DNA from: Salvator merianae
Taxonomy: Eukaryota > Chordata > Lepidosauria > Squamata > Teiidae
Assembly: GCA_003586115.2 (NCBI GenBank)
Contig: QVOM02000113.1
Location: 1,461,813-1,525,812, forward strand
DNA length: 64,000 nucleotides
Reading direction: 5' to 3'
Below are positions 37,622-49,072 of the stretch, one piece after another. A model generated the notes under the pieces. That model was not told the DNA's origin. It saw only the letters and a program-made list of their open reading frames with translations, and did not search any database. The position numbers and the translations under genes are program-made. Every line of letters starts with the position of its first letter. Position 1 is the stretch's first letter.

Positions 37622-38569
37622 TCATTTTGTTTCCCTATTGTACTCTAGTTCCAGTAATTTTGATATATGAAAGGCATCATGATAACCTTCTAAGGTTGGA
37701 ATAGCCCAGCCCCCCTGATCTTGTTGTGCATTTAATATCCGTTTTCTTAAATGTGTCTTCCTATTAAATATCCAATAATTAATCTTTCTATCCCATTCTC
37801 TTAAATTTTTTAGGAGAATTTGTTCAGGTAATGTTTGAAATAAATACATAATTTTTGGAATGATCAATGTTTTTAACATATTGATTTTGGATAAAATACT
37901 TAAATATTTCTTTTTCCATCCTAATATCTCATTATTTATTTTTGCCCAGACTCTATTATAATTTAGAACTCCCAATTTGGATAATTTTTTTGTTAAGTAA
38001 ACCCCCAGATATTTCATTACCTTAATACCTGACTTTAATCCTGTAATTAGTCTAATTTCTCTTTGCTCACCTGGGGAGGTATTCATGTACATAATTTCTG
38101 ATTTATTTATATTAATTTTTAATCCTGACATTTTCCTGAACCTTTCTATTATTTCCGCTATATACAATACCATCTCTTTTGGTTGTTTTGTCACTATAAT
38201 TGCATCATCAGGAAATAAATTAATTTTTAGTTCTTCATTATTTATTTTATAGCCCTTCCATCTTGTATCATTTCTTATTTCATTTGCTAGTGGTTCTGTT
38301 GCCAGTGCAAATAATAGTGGTGATAGTGGACATCCTTGTTTGGTTCCCTGAGTAATTTTGATATTTTTAGATTGTACATCATTTACACTTATATTAGCTT
38401 CTGTACTTTCATTTTTTATTATTATTATTCTACAAAAGTTTTCTCCCAGTTCAAATTTGTTACATATCTTATTTAAATATTCATGATTAAGTGTATCAAA
38501 AGCTTTATAAATATCTAATTTTAGAATTCCCAATTTATTTTGTTCTTTTTTTTGCATGGCACATAACAT
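37622..38569 (-). pseudogene. L1 ORF2, reverse transcriptase
   Basis: A 315-codon frame with L1 RT blocks: KLDIYKAFDTLNHEYL (first catalytic Asp), ITQGTKQGCPLSPLLFALA, and the active site read as LFPDDAIIVT. The usual F-A-D-D is F-P-D-D here, a proline next to the catalytic pair that is likely to impair activity. Then SGLKININKSEIMYMN and the thumb follow. The frame ends in a TGA at 37622, after which the same frame resumes. Upstream it is separated from the endonuclease by frameshifts and a 29-bp duplication. Confidence 0.88.
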
Positions 38570-38809
38570 TTACTATATTTCTAATTGGGTCCCCTATAAA
38601 CCTATTTTTTATAAAACCATATTGGTCCTCTTTAACTATAGTTGAAGTATAATTTCCCATCCTTTCACTGCTATTTTCATAAATATTTTGTAATCTTGAT
38701 TGGATAAATTTATAGATCTGTATGAATCTGAAAGCTTTGAATTTCTCTGTGGTTTCAATATAGTAAAGAGAGTAGACTTCCTCCGTGAGTCAAGTATAGC
38801 TTGCTCCAT

Positions 38810-38867
38810 GGACCTTATTATATAATCTAACTAGGTAAGGACCTTATTATATAATCTAACTAGGTAA
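38810..38867. repeat. Perfect 29-bp tandem duplication in L1 ORF2
   Basis: Unit 38810-38838 (starting GGACCTTATTATATAATC) is repeated exactly at 38839-38867. As 29 is not a multiple of three, it shifts the ORF2 frame between the endonuclease and RT domains. Confidence 0.97.
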
Positions 38868-39035
38868 GGATTAAGTATATCTTTATAGGTTTTATAAAAA
38901 ATATAGCTGAAAAACCATCAGACCCTGGGGATTTACCAATTTTTAATGATTTAATGGCATTATCTATCTCTTCTGATGTTATATAATCATTTAACTGAAT
39001 CCTCTGTTGATCGGATGCCTTTCTGTTCTACCTGC

Positions 39036-40256
39036 TCACCTTTCATAGAATCTTGCCATTATTTCTGCAATCTTCTCATCATCCCTCTTGATTTCCCCAT
39101 TTTCATTATTCAAGCAGTTTACCCTTTTTTTCCTTTTAGTCTTTCTTAAATATCCAGTCAGTTTTTTCACATTTTGTATACCTTGAGATAAAAATTGGTT
39201 TTTAACATATAATACTTTTTTATTGTATATATGGGAATCAAGTTCTTTCAATTTTTTCTTTTTATTAAGCCAAGTTCTTTTTGCCCTTTCAGAACCCTTT
39301 CTAATATATTCCCTTTGAAACTTGTCAATTTGCTGTATTAATTGAGTTCTAAATTGATTTAATTTTTTAATTCCTATTTCCATTGATATATACTTACCCC
39401 TTATAGTGGATTTGAAACTCTCCCATAATATTTCTTCTGTTACATCCCCTGTATCATTATCATCAAAATAATCTTTAATCCGTTTTTCAAGATCTTTTCT
39501 GTCACTCTCTTTCACTGATACTATAGGATCATATCTCCATGGTATACATTGCTTAATTTTGGGTTGCCTAAGTCTTATTATTAAGGGAGCATGATCTGAT
39601 ATCCATATACTCTTTGTTGTTATATCTATCAAATTCATTTTAATATTATTATTTAGCAGTATATGATCTATATAAGTAAATCTCTTATGTCTCATGGAGA
39701 TGTTCAGTTTGTCATGACTATCCAATAATCCCCATTTAAAAATATTAATCTTATTTTTGTTATTCACATTATTCCCATTATTGCTTACACTTCCATGTAT
39801 TCTGTTTGTATAGACATCCATATTCAAATCACCTGCTATCAACACACTTCCTTCCATAACTTTTTCTAGTATTTTTATCATAGCATCAAAAAAATTCTTT
39901 TGGTTTTTATTAGGTGCATACACTGAGGTTAGGGTAACTTTTTCTCCATTCAAATAACCCTTAACAAAAATATATCTTCCCTCATCATCCTTTTTATGCT
40001 CCAATAATTGAAAGTTATCATTGTCATTAATCAATATAGCCACCCCCCTAGATTTGCTATTCCCTCTTGATTCCAGTTGCAGTCCCCATTTATTCTGTTG
40101 CAGCAGTGGTGTTTTGTCTCTTTTTTTGTGTGTCTCCTGCAGAAATGCTATCAAAACCTTCTCCTTCCTAAGTAGTTTCAATAATCTATACCTTTTTATT
40201 GCTGAGCCCAGACTGTTTATATTTACTGACAGTATTTTTATTTCATTTATTATCAT
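39036..40256 (-). pseudogene. L1 ORF2, endonuclease domain
   Basis: A 406-codon frame starting at ATG 40256. The APE-type endonuclease motifs are complete. LSVNINSLGS is the N-terminal Asn block, AFLQETHKK carries the catalytic Glu, TSVYAPNKNQ the Tyr block, IAGDLNMDVY the Asp-x-Asn block and WISDHAPLII the terminal Asp-His. After about residue 230 comes the basic, helical linker typical of L1 ORF2. The frame ends near the start of the RT domain (IAEIMARFYER). In a live L1 this domain nicks T-rich target DNA. Here it is the best preserved part of a dead element. Confidence 0.88.
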
Positions 40257-40709
40257 TCATTTAATTTCTTCATACCACGGCTGCCCAAACCTTATCAAAA
40301 AGTTTCTACTACTTTCAGCTGTCCCTCCCACCCCAAGACTGTATGAGTCCCTCTTCTACATGAGAGGAAGGGCAAGCTTGCTAAACTGCTTGTCTCCAGC
40401 CCACAACATTATCTCTGGGTTGCGCTGTCCTCTCCTCCCACTTCATTATGTTAAATACAAGTTCCTTACTTCAATTACGAACCTTAAATATAAAGGTTTA
40501 TATATATATAAACGTATTTACCCCATCTTTTAACACCCATCCCTCCCCCCAAAAAAATTTACACCTATCCATAACTCTTATTTAACTTAACATTGCTCTA
40601 AAGCACTTATTGTATTCTTGGTTACATTTCACTTCCCTAACCCAACATAATTATTTTTTAGAGTCCTCAGAACTTTCTTAATGTCCTGTCTCTCTTCTTC
40701 CACCTTGTT

Positions 40710-41584
40710 TCACTGTCTTTTAGGCAGATTGTCCCTAGATATAGTGGGCTGCTCTATATTCTGATCTTCATAGTGTTTCCCAGTATCTTCTCCTTCCTCT
40801 TCCCCTGAATGCTCCTTCTCCCTTTGTTCTGTAGATGTTATTTTTAAAGTCTTTAGTAGCTGTTCTGTTTCTTCCTCTTTTCTGGCGTGGTGCAAGTTAT
40901 TATTATGGTAAACCAGAATTGCAGTTGGTATAGCCCATGAGAAGCAATACCCGGCATCAAATATTTTCTTACCATAGGGGCAGAGCCTTGAGCGCTATTT
41001 GAGTGTTTCTGGAGCCAGGTCCAAAAAGACTTTTACGTTATTACCATTAAAAGTTAAGTCAGTTTTTGCTCTCAGCTTTTTGTAGATTTCATCTTTTCTC
41101 TTCTCTAGAAAACACCACTTTAACATCCCGGGGTTGAGAAGTTTTATCTGTTCTCACAATAAGGCCTCCGTGAGCCCTCTCTATATCTTCGGGGTTTATA
41201 TTTATGCCCATTTCAGATAGCCATCCAGTTAGAGATGTTATCAACTCACACGTTGCCGCAGAAGTTGGTATTCCAGCTAGTTTCAGGTTTTTCCTGCGTT
41301 GGCGGCAAGAAAGGTATGCTAGCCTGTCTGACAAATTTTCAGTAAGTTTGTTAAATCATTTTATATCCCTTTCATGTTCTACAGTCATATCATAGGCTTC
41401 TGAGGCTGTACGTTTCATTTCCTGAAGTTCTTTAGTTAACTGAAACATATTTTCGCCAAGTTTTTCTACCGCTTCCATCTTCCCCTCCATTTTTTTTAAA
41501 GGCTTCTATGAGGAAATTCATTTTCTGACTTAGATTAGATATACCCCTTTGTGGGGATGTAGGTAGCTTACCTCCGGTAGCCAT
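40710..41584 (-). pseudogene. L1 ORF1 relic
   Basis: The start is ATG 41584 (MATGGKLPTSPQRG). The frame shifts at an A-run near 41490, after SQKMNFLIEAFKK. A coiled-coil stretch follows in another frame. The RRM-like core is at 41334-41089 (RRKNLKLAGIP, INPEDIERAHGG, QPRDVKVVF), the segment by which L1 ORF1 nucleic-acid chaperones are recognised. The C-terminal part to 40710 is broken by stops. An intact protein would trimerise and coat L1 RNA; this one cannot be made. Confidence 0.8.
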
Positions 41585-41896
41585 TGTTAAAAAATGATGA
41601 GGCAGATCTTTTGCTCTTATCAAACTATATTCACCTCAGTCTTCTGCCCAAAGTTCCAAAGATCACCAGTGCATCACAGGATCCATCTCCAGGATAGTTG
41701 AAGAGAGATTGTTGGCAAATAGGAAGCTGTATTTTCTTATATTTCTATTATTTTGTAAATATTTAGTGGGAGAGGTATCAGGACACGTCTACTCCATTCT
41801 CTCGCACATGCACCCACCCTTTTGTGATGATGTTTGCCCATATTTTATTACCCTTCTTATTGAGAAATCCAGAGCAGGAATTCTTAAGTAATAATA

Positions 41897-42389
41897 GGGC
41901 TTTTTGCACTTTAAGCTAGGGAGTGTCAGGGATGCTTGCTAGCTAAGTTTGTCCACACCGCATGGAGGCCCCTGTGTCCAGGAACAGCCTACAGCTGCTC
42001 CCAATCATGGCTAGCTGTAGAGCAGTATATTCTAGTCCACAACCTGACCAGGAGCAGCTATCCTGCTCCCTGTCAAGTGCATTCATACCTGCTTCCAGGT
42101 GAAAATGCATGGCCATGCTGGGAACCGTGGCTGCACTGGCACAATTGTGCAATAGTGCTGGCACAAACCTGCGTCATCCATGGTGCTGCCAGTTGCCATG
42201 CCAAACACTTCCCAGACACTATCATGGTTAACCAGGAGCAGAACACCAGAACTTGCAGCATGAATGCTGGTGTCCCACTCATACTCAAGTCAAGGGCCCC
42301 GCAGTGCAGATGGTGTCCATGCTGTGTGGTCCAGTCGACCACAGAATGGGATAATTATTCCATGCTAGGTGTTAAGTGTGACAACGCCT
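41897..42389 (+). mobile_element. MITE family D, most complete copy
   Basis: The left end GGGCTTTTTGCACTTTAAGC and the right end, read inverted, AGGCGTTGTCACACTTAAC form imperfect terminal repeats around 493 bp. ATA flanks both sides (41894-41896 and 42390-42392). A near-palindrome GGATAATTATTC lies at 42349-42360, about 40 bp from the right end. A 178-codon frame across it is not conserved in the other copies. It begins about 60 bp after the L1 target site. Confidence 0.75.
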
Positions 42390-42392
42390 ATA

Positions 42393-42982
42393 GCTTGTGT
42401 CATTATAGTGCCCTATTTTTAAAAATGTTGAACCAGTTTCAATGTATGTTATTTGATATTATTTTATTCTAATTGTGTATATCCTTTTTTTTTTAGAACT
42501 GCTTTGAGAACTATAGGCTTAATAAGCAAATCATAGGAAGGGTCCTATTAATCTTTCATTGAACTACTTTGTCTTTCTTCTCTTTGCTTCTCTTTTTCTT
42601 TGTCCTAAAATTTCACAGTGTAGGCTCTCTTGTTAATTTACTGTGATACTTTAAGAACTGAAGAGAGCAGCTATAAATCCCACAGACAAAAGAGAAGCTG
42701 TAGGAGACTGGAAGACAGATGACAGTTATATCACAGTACTGTGCATTATGGCAACCTATTCATATTATTTAGAAAAGCCTGAGGCAATGAGGTCAAATCA
42801 ATTTTGTTTGGTCTATATAAGGTCAGCTGCAAAGCGATGATCTGCATCTCAATTCATTCAAAACTTTTTGAATGTATAGCTTTGCATAATGAATCTCTAT
42901 GTGTGGCATAGGTACATGGTATTAACTAATCTGCTCATTCATGATCTCTCTGCTATTATTTCATGGCCCAGGTCTGTGATTC
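42393..42982. other. No feature recognised
   Basis: AT-rich sequence between two DNA transposons, without a supported gene. Confidence 0.5.
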
Positions 42983-42985
42983 TTA

Positions 42986-43756
42986 GGGTGTGATCAGACG
43001 GGCTATTAGGGTCGGCTTCCCATCACACGGAAGCTGCAGCGTTCACAAAGCTCTCTGAAAAAAACACCTCTGAGCCTCTCCGAGGCTGCCCAGGTCACCT
43101 CGTCCATAATCGCTCTTTCTGGAAGCTCTTCAACCAATCAGAGCCTTGCAGGAATCCCAGGACAACAGCACAAGAAGGGAGGGGACGAGCGAGCTCTTGC
43201 TGACAGGGGAAACTTTTCAAATTCCCTGCCTTATGTAGATTAAAAAAGACATCAGTAGCATCAGGATTGGGAGAAAGCCCCTAGCTACTAAAGTCCAGCG
43301 TGCTTTTTTAACTGCAGAAGGCAAGGGGGGTTGAAAAGTTTTTCAGCATGCAAATCTTCTCCCTCCCCCTTTTTCCTCATGCCGGCAAATCTCTCTCCAA
43401 GCAGTTTCTATTCAAGTACTTAACTGCTGGGGGGTTTCACTTGCCCTCTGCTCGAGTTCCTCGAGGAATCCTTGCTCCAAGAATAATGGGGGGGGGAGAA
43501 TAAGGGAGAGTTCAACCCTGGACTCTCTTTTTGAGACAGAAACATGGCAGTTAAAGAGTTAATAGTTTGGAAAATCTCCTCAGCAAAGAGGCGGAGAGTG
43601 GCTAATCACTGAGCAGCTCCATTTGCAGGCTGTCATGTGAGCTCGGGGAGTCGCCTCATCGGTAAGTGCGTCTGGAAAACTTTTTTCCTGTGCACGCGGG
43701 AATTATCTACTGCTTTCATGCAGGCGATTTTAAAAATCGCTAGTCTGAACACAGCT
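42986..43756. mobile_element. PIF/Harbinger-like non-autonomous element
   Basis: The ends GGGTGTGATCAGAC and, inverted, AGCTGTGTTCAGAC match at 11 of 14 bases. Both are flanked by TTA (42983-42985 and 43757-43759), the trinucleotide duplication expected of Harbinger transposases. The 771-bp interior is GC- and CpG-rich relative to its surroundings and has no coding capacity, so it mimics a CpG island. Confidence 0.7.
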
Positions 43757-43806
43757 TTAGTCTCAGCTTAGGATTTGTGCCTTTGACTATTTAACACATT
43801 CCGCAT

Positions 43807-44145
43807 TAGAGATGTATTGAACTGATTTGGTTAGTTCATGGTTTGCCATGAACCAGTTAGTTCACAAATGTTCTCATTGAACCAAACATTTGGTAGCATG
43901 AATATCCAAAACTTCAGTCAAGCTGAATAGGTCCCCCACTTACGAATATGAACTATTCGATCAAAGAGTTCACTGTATTTTTGCTCTTGAAAAGGGCTTT
44001 TTTCAATGGATGAAATGGTATTTCTTTTTTTCAACTCGTTCAAAACTGAACATGAACAACTGTTTGTCCAATTAACCAGTCTGCCACTGAACCATACAAA
44101 CGGGTGTTAGATTCAGTACTGAACCAGACACACAATTTAATTCTA
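43807..44145. mobile_element. Old hAT MITE with GAACC/GGTTC motifs
   Basis: It starts TAGAGATGTATTGAAC and ends TTTAATTCTA. The 8-bp flanks TTCCGCAT (43799-43806) and TTCCACAT (44146-44153) match at 7 of 8. The interior is rich in TGAACCA and GGTTAG motifs and is partly self-complementary. Non-coding, 339 bp. Confidence 0.65.
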
Positions 44146-44153
44146 TTCCACAT

Positions 44154-44690
44154 TGCAATTTGGAACTTGGCTACACTTAATGTAGTTCAAAGCAGAAGAC
44201 GGATGAAGATTGTGGCTGCATCCACACAGGGTGTAAAACTCAGGATTATCCTGGCACTATATTAGGATTGCCACACATATCCAAGGCAATTCCAACATAG
44301 TCCTGTGAAAAAGAATTGAAAACCTGGGTTTTCCCAAATAACGATATTGCTTACCTTGTCTGGAACTTGCTTTCAGGTTTTCCCTTCAGGAAAATGCTGA
44401 TTGCAAAGCATGGAGTGAAACTAGACCAAAAACAAAACAAAAAACAAACAAACAAAAAAACCCAACAACACTGAAAGCACCAGAAAATAAGGATCAAGGC
44501 TAGACCTACAATTTTGTACTGCCATCTGACAGGGCTGGCGAGAGGCAATTACAAGATCTAAACAAAATCTTGCATTTTCCTCTTACTATATGTGAGGTTT
44601 TCAGATCATGACAATATTTTAGTATGGTCAAAATACTAAGCTTGTCAAATGCATCAGTCATCTTGAGTGCCATTTAGTTAGGACCTTTTC
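44154..44690. other. No feature recognised
   Basis: AT-rich sequence with an AAAC-rich tract at about 44430-44465. Nothing else supported. Confidence 0.5.
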
Positions 44691-44905
44691 ACACGTTCCA
44701 TCATAGAAAAGGATAATTATCCTGTTCTACGGTGGTACCAGCGACACAGCATGGGCCACACTGCTTGGCTCTAGTACTTACCTTCAGCAGGCTACCAGCA
44801 TTTGTGGTGTGAATGCTGATAGCCTTGCTGGATCCTTACCATGGCAGCACCTGAGAAGTGTCTGGCTGCTGCCATAGTGACCAATGGGCTATGGCAACCA
44901 GTGGG
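44691..44905 (-). mobile_element. MITE family D, partial copy
   Basis: It begins GGACCTTTTCACACGTTCC, equivalent to the right end of the 41897 copy in reverse. A perfect palindrome AGGATAATTATCCT follows at 44710-44723. The body resembles the other copies to about 44900, where it is truncated. Confidence 0.65.
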
Positions 44906-45779
44906 TAATTTTTTTCCTGGGGGTTTGCAAAGTCTTGACATCAAAGGAACGCAACAACTGTAATACTCTACTGTAACATGGATAGTGATGGGTCTGGGGA
45001 TGAGAAGGAAGCAGGACTAACTGCAGAGCTGCCTCTCCAAGGCACAGCAATCCTGACCCCATAAAGACTCCTTCTGAACTACAGGTCATGCCAAACCTCA
45101 AAGATGCTACTTCCCAGATCACAACCCCCACTCAGATGAAGGTGCTAAACCTTCCTCATCCTAGGAAGATCACAGGCAGCATGTACTCCCTCAGAGGGCA
45201 GAAACCCAGAGTTATATGATTTTGATTGAGAAAAGGAAGAATATTTTCAGCAGATGTGCCTCTGAGAAAAATGCTTGACTTTACTCCATTGATGAAACAG
45301 GAAGGGAGTGTGGGCTGATTGCTTTTAAGCCAGAAAACACTACTTGCCTTCTGAGAATAAGGTTGCTAATTCAGTGTGAATCCTTGTCAGTCTATGTTCC
45401 TGCTTTCTCCAGTTTTGACCTCTGGCTTTGACATTCCTGACATCCGATGTGCTTAATCCTATGGACTGTTCACTTGCATAAGAGCTCTCTGTTTGAATAT
45501 AGTTTTATTTTGACTTGGCTTTCATCTTCTTCTGATAAAGCAGCTGCCACCTCATCTTACAGCTCAGCTAATTAGTATCTGCTGGCAGCAAGCAGAGCAA
45601 CATACTGGTGCCCACTGAAGATAATGGCATCACGTTTCTTGGAAATGTTTCATCCCCCAGCAACTTCTTCTCCCATATTTCACAGGCTGACAGAGTTTTC
45701 CTGTGGTGGGATCCTCCTAGAACAACAATCCCAAAGGCTATGTCACTGGCATCTGATGGTGCAAGAAATGGGAGGTCAA
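44906..45779. other. No feature recognised
   Basis: Sequence before the L2 leader. The exact L2 5' boundary is uncertain, so the last 100-200 bases may belong to it. Confidence 0.45.
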
Positions 45780-46023
45780 GATCAGAGCCCTTGAGGATTG
45801 GTGGAGGATGGGGCCGAGGGATGGGGAGGGGCTATCTCTGGGATGGCAGAGGGTCGGAACATACCAGTTTTGCTGGGGAGAGGCAGATATGGCGGGAGCC
45901 GTGGGGGGGTAGGCCACACTCGGGGAACGAGGGCCCGCTGCTTAAAAGCGGTTCCCCGTTCTGGCCCCTCAGAATCAGAATCACCTAGAGGCTCAACCCT
46001 GTGGTACTGGTGATAGGCAATGT

Positions 46024-46935
46024 CCGGGCCCTGAGCTCCGGCTGCTGCTGCTTAATGCCAGGTCAGTGAATAATAAAGCTCCCCTCATTCAGGACCTGCT
46101 TTCAGACGAGGTGGCTGACCTGGCATCTGTGACTGAAATCTGGCTGGGCCCTGAGGGAGGTGTTCCTCTCTCGGAAATCTGCCCAGCTGGGTTTCAGGTG
46201 TGGCACCAGCCGCGACCCCAGGGAAGGGGTGCCGGAGTGGCGATTATTGCCCGGAAGACGCTTAGCCTGCGCAGGCTCGCTGCTCCCGAGATTGCGGGTT
46301 GTGAGTTCCTCTTTGTGAAGTTGGATCTAGGGGTTCAGGTGGGCTTGTTGCTTGCGTACCTGCCTCCCAACTACGTGTCAACTGCCCTGCCTGCGCTACT
46401 TGAGGAGGTGGTCGGGCTGGTCGTTGAGTCTCCCAGACTTATAGTCTTGGGGGACTTTAATGTGCCATCACTCAGTGAATCCCCGGGGTTGGCGCAGGAG
46501 TTCATGGCTTCCATGGCAACCATGGACCTGACCCAGGTAGTTCAGGGCCCGACTCACGAGAAGAGACACACACGCGACGTGGTATTCCTCTCGGGACAGT
46601 AGAGTAATGAGCTGATTTTAAGGGGCTTAGATATTGTGCCCTTGTCATGGTCAGATCATTCTCTGCTACGGCTTGACTTCGGGGTGCCAATCCTTCACCG
46701 TAGGGAGGCGGAACCGATTAGGTGGTTCCGCCCCAGGCGCCTAATGGACCCGATGGGCTTTCAAAGGGCGCTTGGGGAGTACCAGACTCGCTTATACACA
46801 ATTCGGCAGAGTCCCTGGCAATGGCCTGGAATATGGCCGCGAAGGGGGCTCTTGATCGGATTGTGCCTATGTGACCTCTCTGTGGTAGTAGACCCAGAAG
46901 GTCTCCTTGGTTCACCGAGGAACTCAGGGGGATGA
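46024..46935 (+). pseudogene. L2 ORF2, endonuclease domain
   Basis: The frame reads LLLLNARSVNNKAPLIQDLL, the L2 endonuclease opening, with no clear ATG (the codon at 46066 is GTG). VTEIWLG holds the catalytic glutamate (usually TETWL), RGAGVAIIAR and LLAYLPPN follow, and VLGDFNVPSL is the Asp-x-Asn block. A TAG at 46600-46602 interrupts the domain. The same frame then continues with VPLSWSDHSLLRLDF, the terminal Asp-His block, until about 46935, where another shift occurs. The active-site residues are thus all present but separated by a stop. Confidence 0.85.
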
Positions 46936-47131
46936 AACGCCAGAAAAGACGTCTAGAGAGACGTTGGAGGTACAGTAAATCCGAGTCTGACCGAACACAA
47001 CTAAGTTCTTATATTAAGACTTATCTTGAGGCGATCAAGGTGGCAAGATCGGCGTAACTTTCCACAGTGATTGCGTCTGCGGAATCTCGCCCAGCCGCCC
47101 TGTTTAGGGTGACTCGCTCCCTCCTTGGTGT

Positions 47132-48238
47132 GTGGGGGGGGAGGAAGAACCCATGCAGGGTAGTGCTGAGGATTTTAATAATTTTTTCTCAGATAAAGTT
47201 GCTCAGATTCGGGCAGACCTGGACTCTGACTGGGAAGCAGTGTCGACTGAAAATGATTCAGTCGAGGTGACTGGGGCACGTCTTTGTCCAGTTATATGGG
47301 AAGAGTTTGAACTGGTGACGCCTGAGGAAGTGGACAAGGCCATGGGAGCTGTGAGCTCCGCCACCTGTTTATTGGATCCATGTCCCTCCTGGCTGGTTTC
47401 AACCAGCAGGGAAGTGACACGGGGCTGGGTCCAGCCGATTGTAAATGCTTCTTTGAGGGAGGAGTCATTTCCAGCTCCCTACAAGGAGGCGATTGTGCAC
47501 CCCCTCCTCAAGAAGCCTTCCCTGGACCCAACTGTTTTAAACAACTATCGTCCTGTCTCCAACCTCCCCTTTATAGGGAAAGTTGTCGAGAAGGTGGTGG
47601 CGTTCCAGCTCCAGTGGTCCTTGGATGAAGCCGATTACCTAGGCCCGTGGCAGTCTGGTTTCAGGCCCGGCTACAGCACTGAGACTGCCTTGGTCGCACT
47701 GAAAGATGATCTCTGGTGGGCTCGGGATAGGGGTTATTCCTCTATCCTGGTGCTTCTTGACCTCTCGGCGGCTTTCGATACCATTGACCATGGTATCCTT
47801 CTGCGCCGGCTGGAGGGGTTGGGAGTGGGAGCCACCATTTTACGGTGGTTTTCCTCCTACCTGTCTGGTCGGTTGCAGTCGGTGTTAGTAGGGAGGCAGA
47901 GGTCTGCCCCTAGGCCCCTCATTTGTGGGGTGCCTCAGGGGTCTGTCCTCTCCCCCCTGCTATTCAACATTTACATGAAACCACTGGGTGAGATCATCCG
48001 TCGTTATGGGGTGAGTTATCATCAATACGCTGATGATACTCAGCTGTACATTTCCACCCCGCACCAATTCAGTGAAGCGGTCAATGTAATGTGCCGGTGT
48101 CTGGAGGCTGTCAGGGTCTGGATGGGCATCAACAGACTTAGACTCAACCCTGACAAGACGGAATGGCTGTGGGTGTTACCTCCCAAGGACTCGGCCATCT
48201 GTCCATCCATTACTTTGGGGGGGGGGGGGAATTGTTGA
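47132..48238 (+). pseudogene. L2 ORF2, reverse transcriptase
   Basis: A 368-codon frame entered by a shift at a G-run (47134-47141). The codon at 47132 is GTG, not a real start. RT blocks in order: LDPTVLNNYRPVSNLPF, SGFRPGYSTETALV, LLDLSAAFDTIDHGIL (first catalytic Asp), CGVPQGSVLSPLLFN and HQYADDTQLYIS (intact YADD). The frame ends in a 13-nt G-run at 48217-48229 that throws translation into a stop. Such homopolymers are prone to both slippage and assembly error. Confidence 0.9.
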
Positions 48239-48707
48239 CCTCCTCAGAGAAGGTCCGTAACCTGGGTGTGCTCCTTGATCCGCAGCTGACTTTGGAACAT
48301 CATCTGTCGGCTGTGGCGAGGGGAGCATTTGCCCAGGTTCGGTTAGTCCATCAGTTACGGCCTTATTTGGATAGGGAGTCCCTCCTTACAGTTGCTCATG
48401 CCCTCATCACCTCGAGGATCGACTACTGCAATGCTCTCTACATCGGCTACCTTTGAAGAGTGTCCGGAGACTGCAGGTAGTCCAAAATTTAGCCGCGCAA
48501 GCTATCTCTGGCTCGCCTAGATATGCCAGTGTCTCTCCAACACTCCGCGAGCTGCATTGGCTGCCGGTTAGTCTCCGTACCAAATTCAAAGTGTTGGTAG
48601 TTACCTATAAAGCCCTACATGGCTTAGGACCAGGTTACTTATGGGACCGTCTCCTGCCTCATGTATCCCAGCGGCCGGTCAGGAGCCACAGAGTTGGCCT
48701 TCTCTAG
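48238..48707 (+). pseudogene. L2 ORF2, C-terminal region
   Basis: It is read in two further frames. First comes SSEKVRNLGVLLDPQLTLEH, then LTVAHALITSRIDYCNALY to a stop near 48456. After a one- or two-base indel follow KSVRRLQVVQNLAAQAI and RELHWLPVSLRTKFKVL with YKALHGLGPGYLWDRLL. The LHWLPV-type motif is a hallmark of L2-clade C-termini. Confidence 0.85.
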
Positions 48708-49033
48708 GTCCCGTCAGCCAATCAATGTCGGCTGGCGGGCCCCAGGGGAAGGGCCTTCTCTGTGGCGGCTCCGACCCTGTGGAACCAGCTCCCCCTAGAG
48801 ATCCGTACTGCCCCTACTCTCTTGGCCTTTCGGAAGATCTTAAAAGCACACCTTTGCCGGCAGGCCTGGGGTCACTGAATTTGATGCTCCACTTGATTGG
48901 TAGGATGACTGTGTAGCGTGAATGTTAATTAGGAATGTATGTTAGGTTTGGGGGTTTTAGATAGATTTTAAATTGTAATTTTAGATTTTAAATTTTAAAT
49001 TTGATTATTATTATGTGCATTTATATGTTGTAA

Positions 49034-49062
49034 GCCGCCCCGAGTCTTCGGAGAGGGGCGGC
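49034..49062 (+). other. L2 3'-terminal stem-loop
   Basis: GCCGCCCC (49034-49041) pairs perfectly with GGGGCGGC (49055-49062) around a 13-base loop. It sits immediately before the A/T-rich tail, where L2 and related LINEs need a structure for recognition by their own RT. That role is inferred. Confidence 0.8.
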
Positions 49063-49072
49063 ATACAAATCC

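Larger units (their letters stand above)
36277..41819 (-). mobile_element. Full-length, inactive L1 LINE
   Basis: A 5.54-kb element transcribed leftward and bounded by an exact 16-bp duplication, TTTTGTGATGATGTTT, at 36261-36276 and 41820-41835. From 5' to 3' it has a leader of about 235 bp, an ORF1 relic (41584-40710), a spacer, ORF2 endonuclease (40256-39036), RT (38569-37622), the C-terminal domain (to 36689), and a 3' UTR with an AT microsatellite and an A-rich tail at 36277-36310. Matching duplications and complete length indicate one intact insertion that later decayed. It resembles non-mammalian L1/Tx1-type elements. Confidence 0.92.

Noticed and set aside
40021..40533. 170-codon plus-strand frame
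   Set aside because: It is the antisense of the L1 endonuclease and its spacer.
41936..42472. 178-codon plus-strand frame
   Set aside because: It spans MITE family D and flanking DNA. The aligned copies at 12105 and 25992 have stops.
42986..43756. CpG island of a host gene
   Set aside because: Terminal repeats and TTA flanks fit a transposon better, and no adjacent exon is seen.
45608..45988. Possible host exon or CpG-island promoter
   Set aside because: The GC-rich stretch is continuous with the L2 leader and runs straight into L2 ORF2. No splice or domain evidence.
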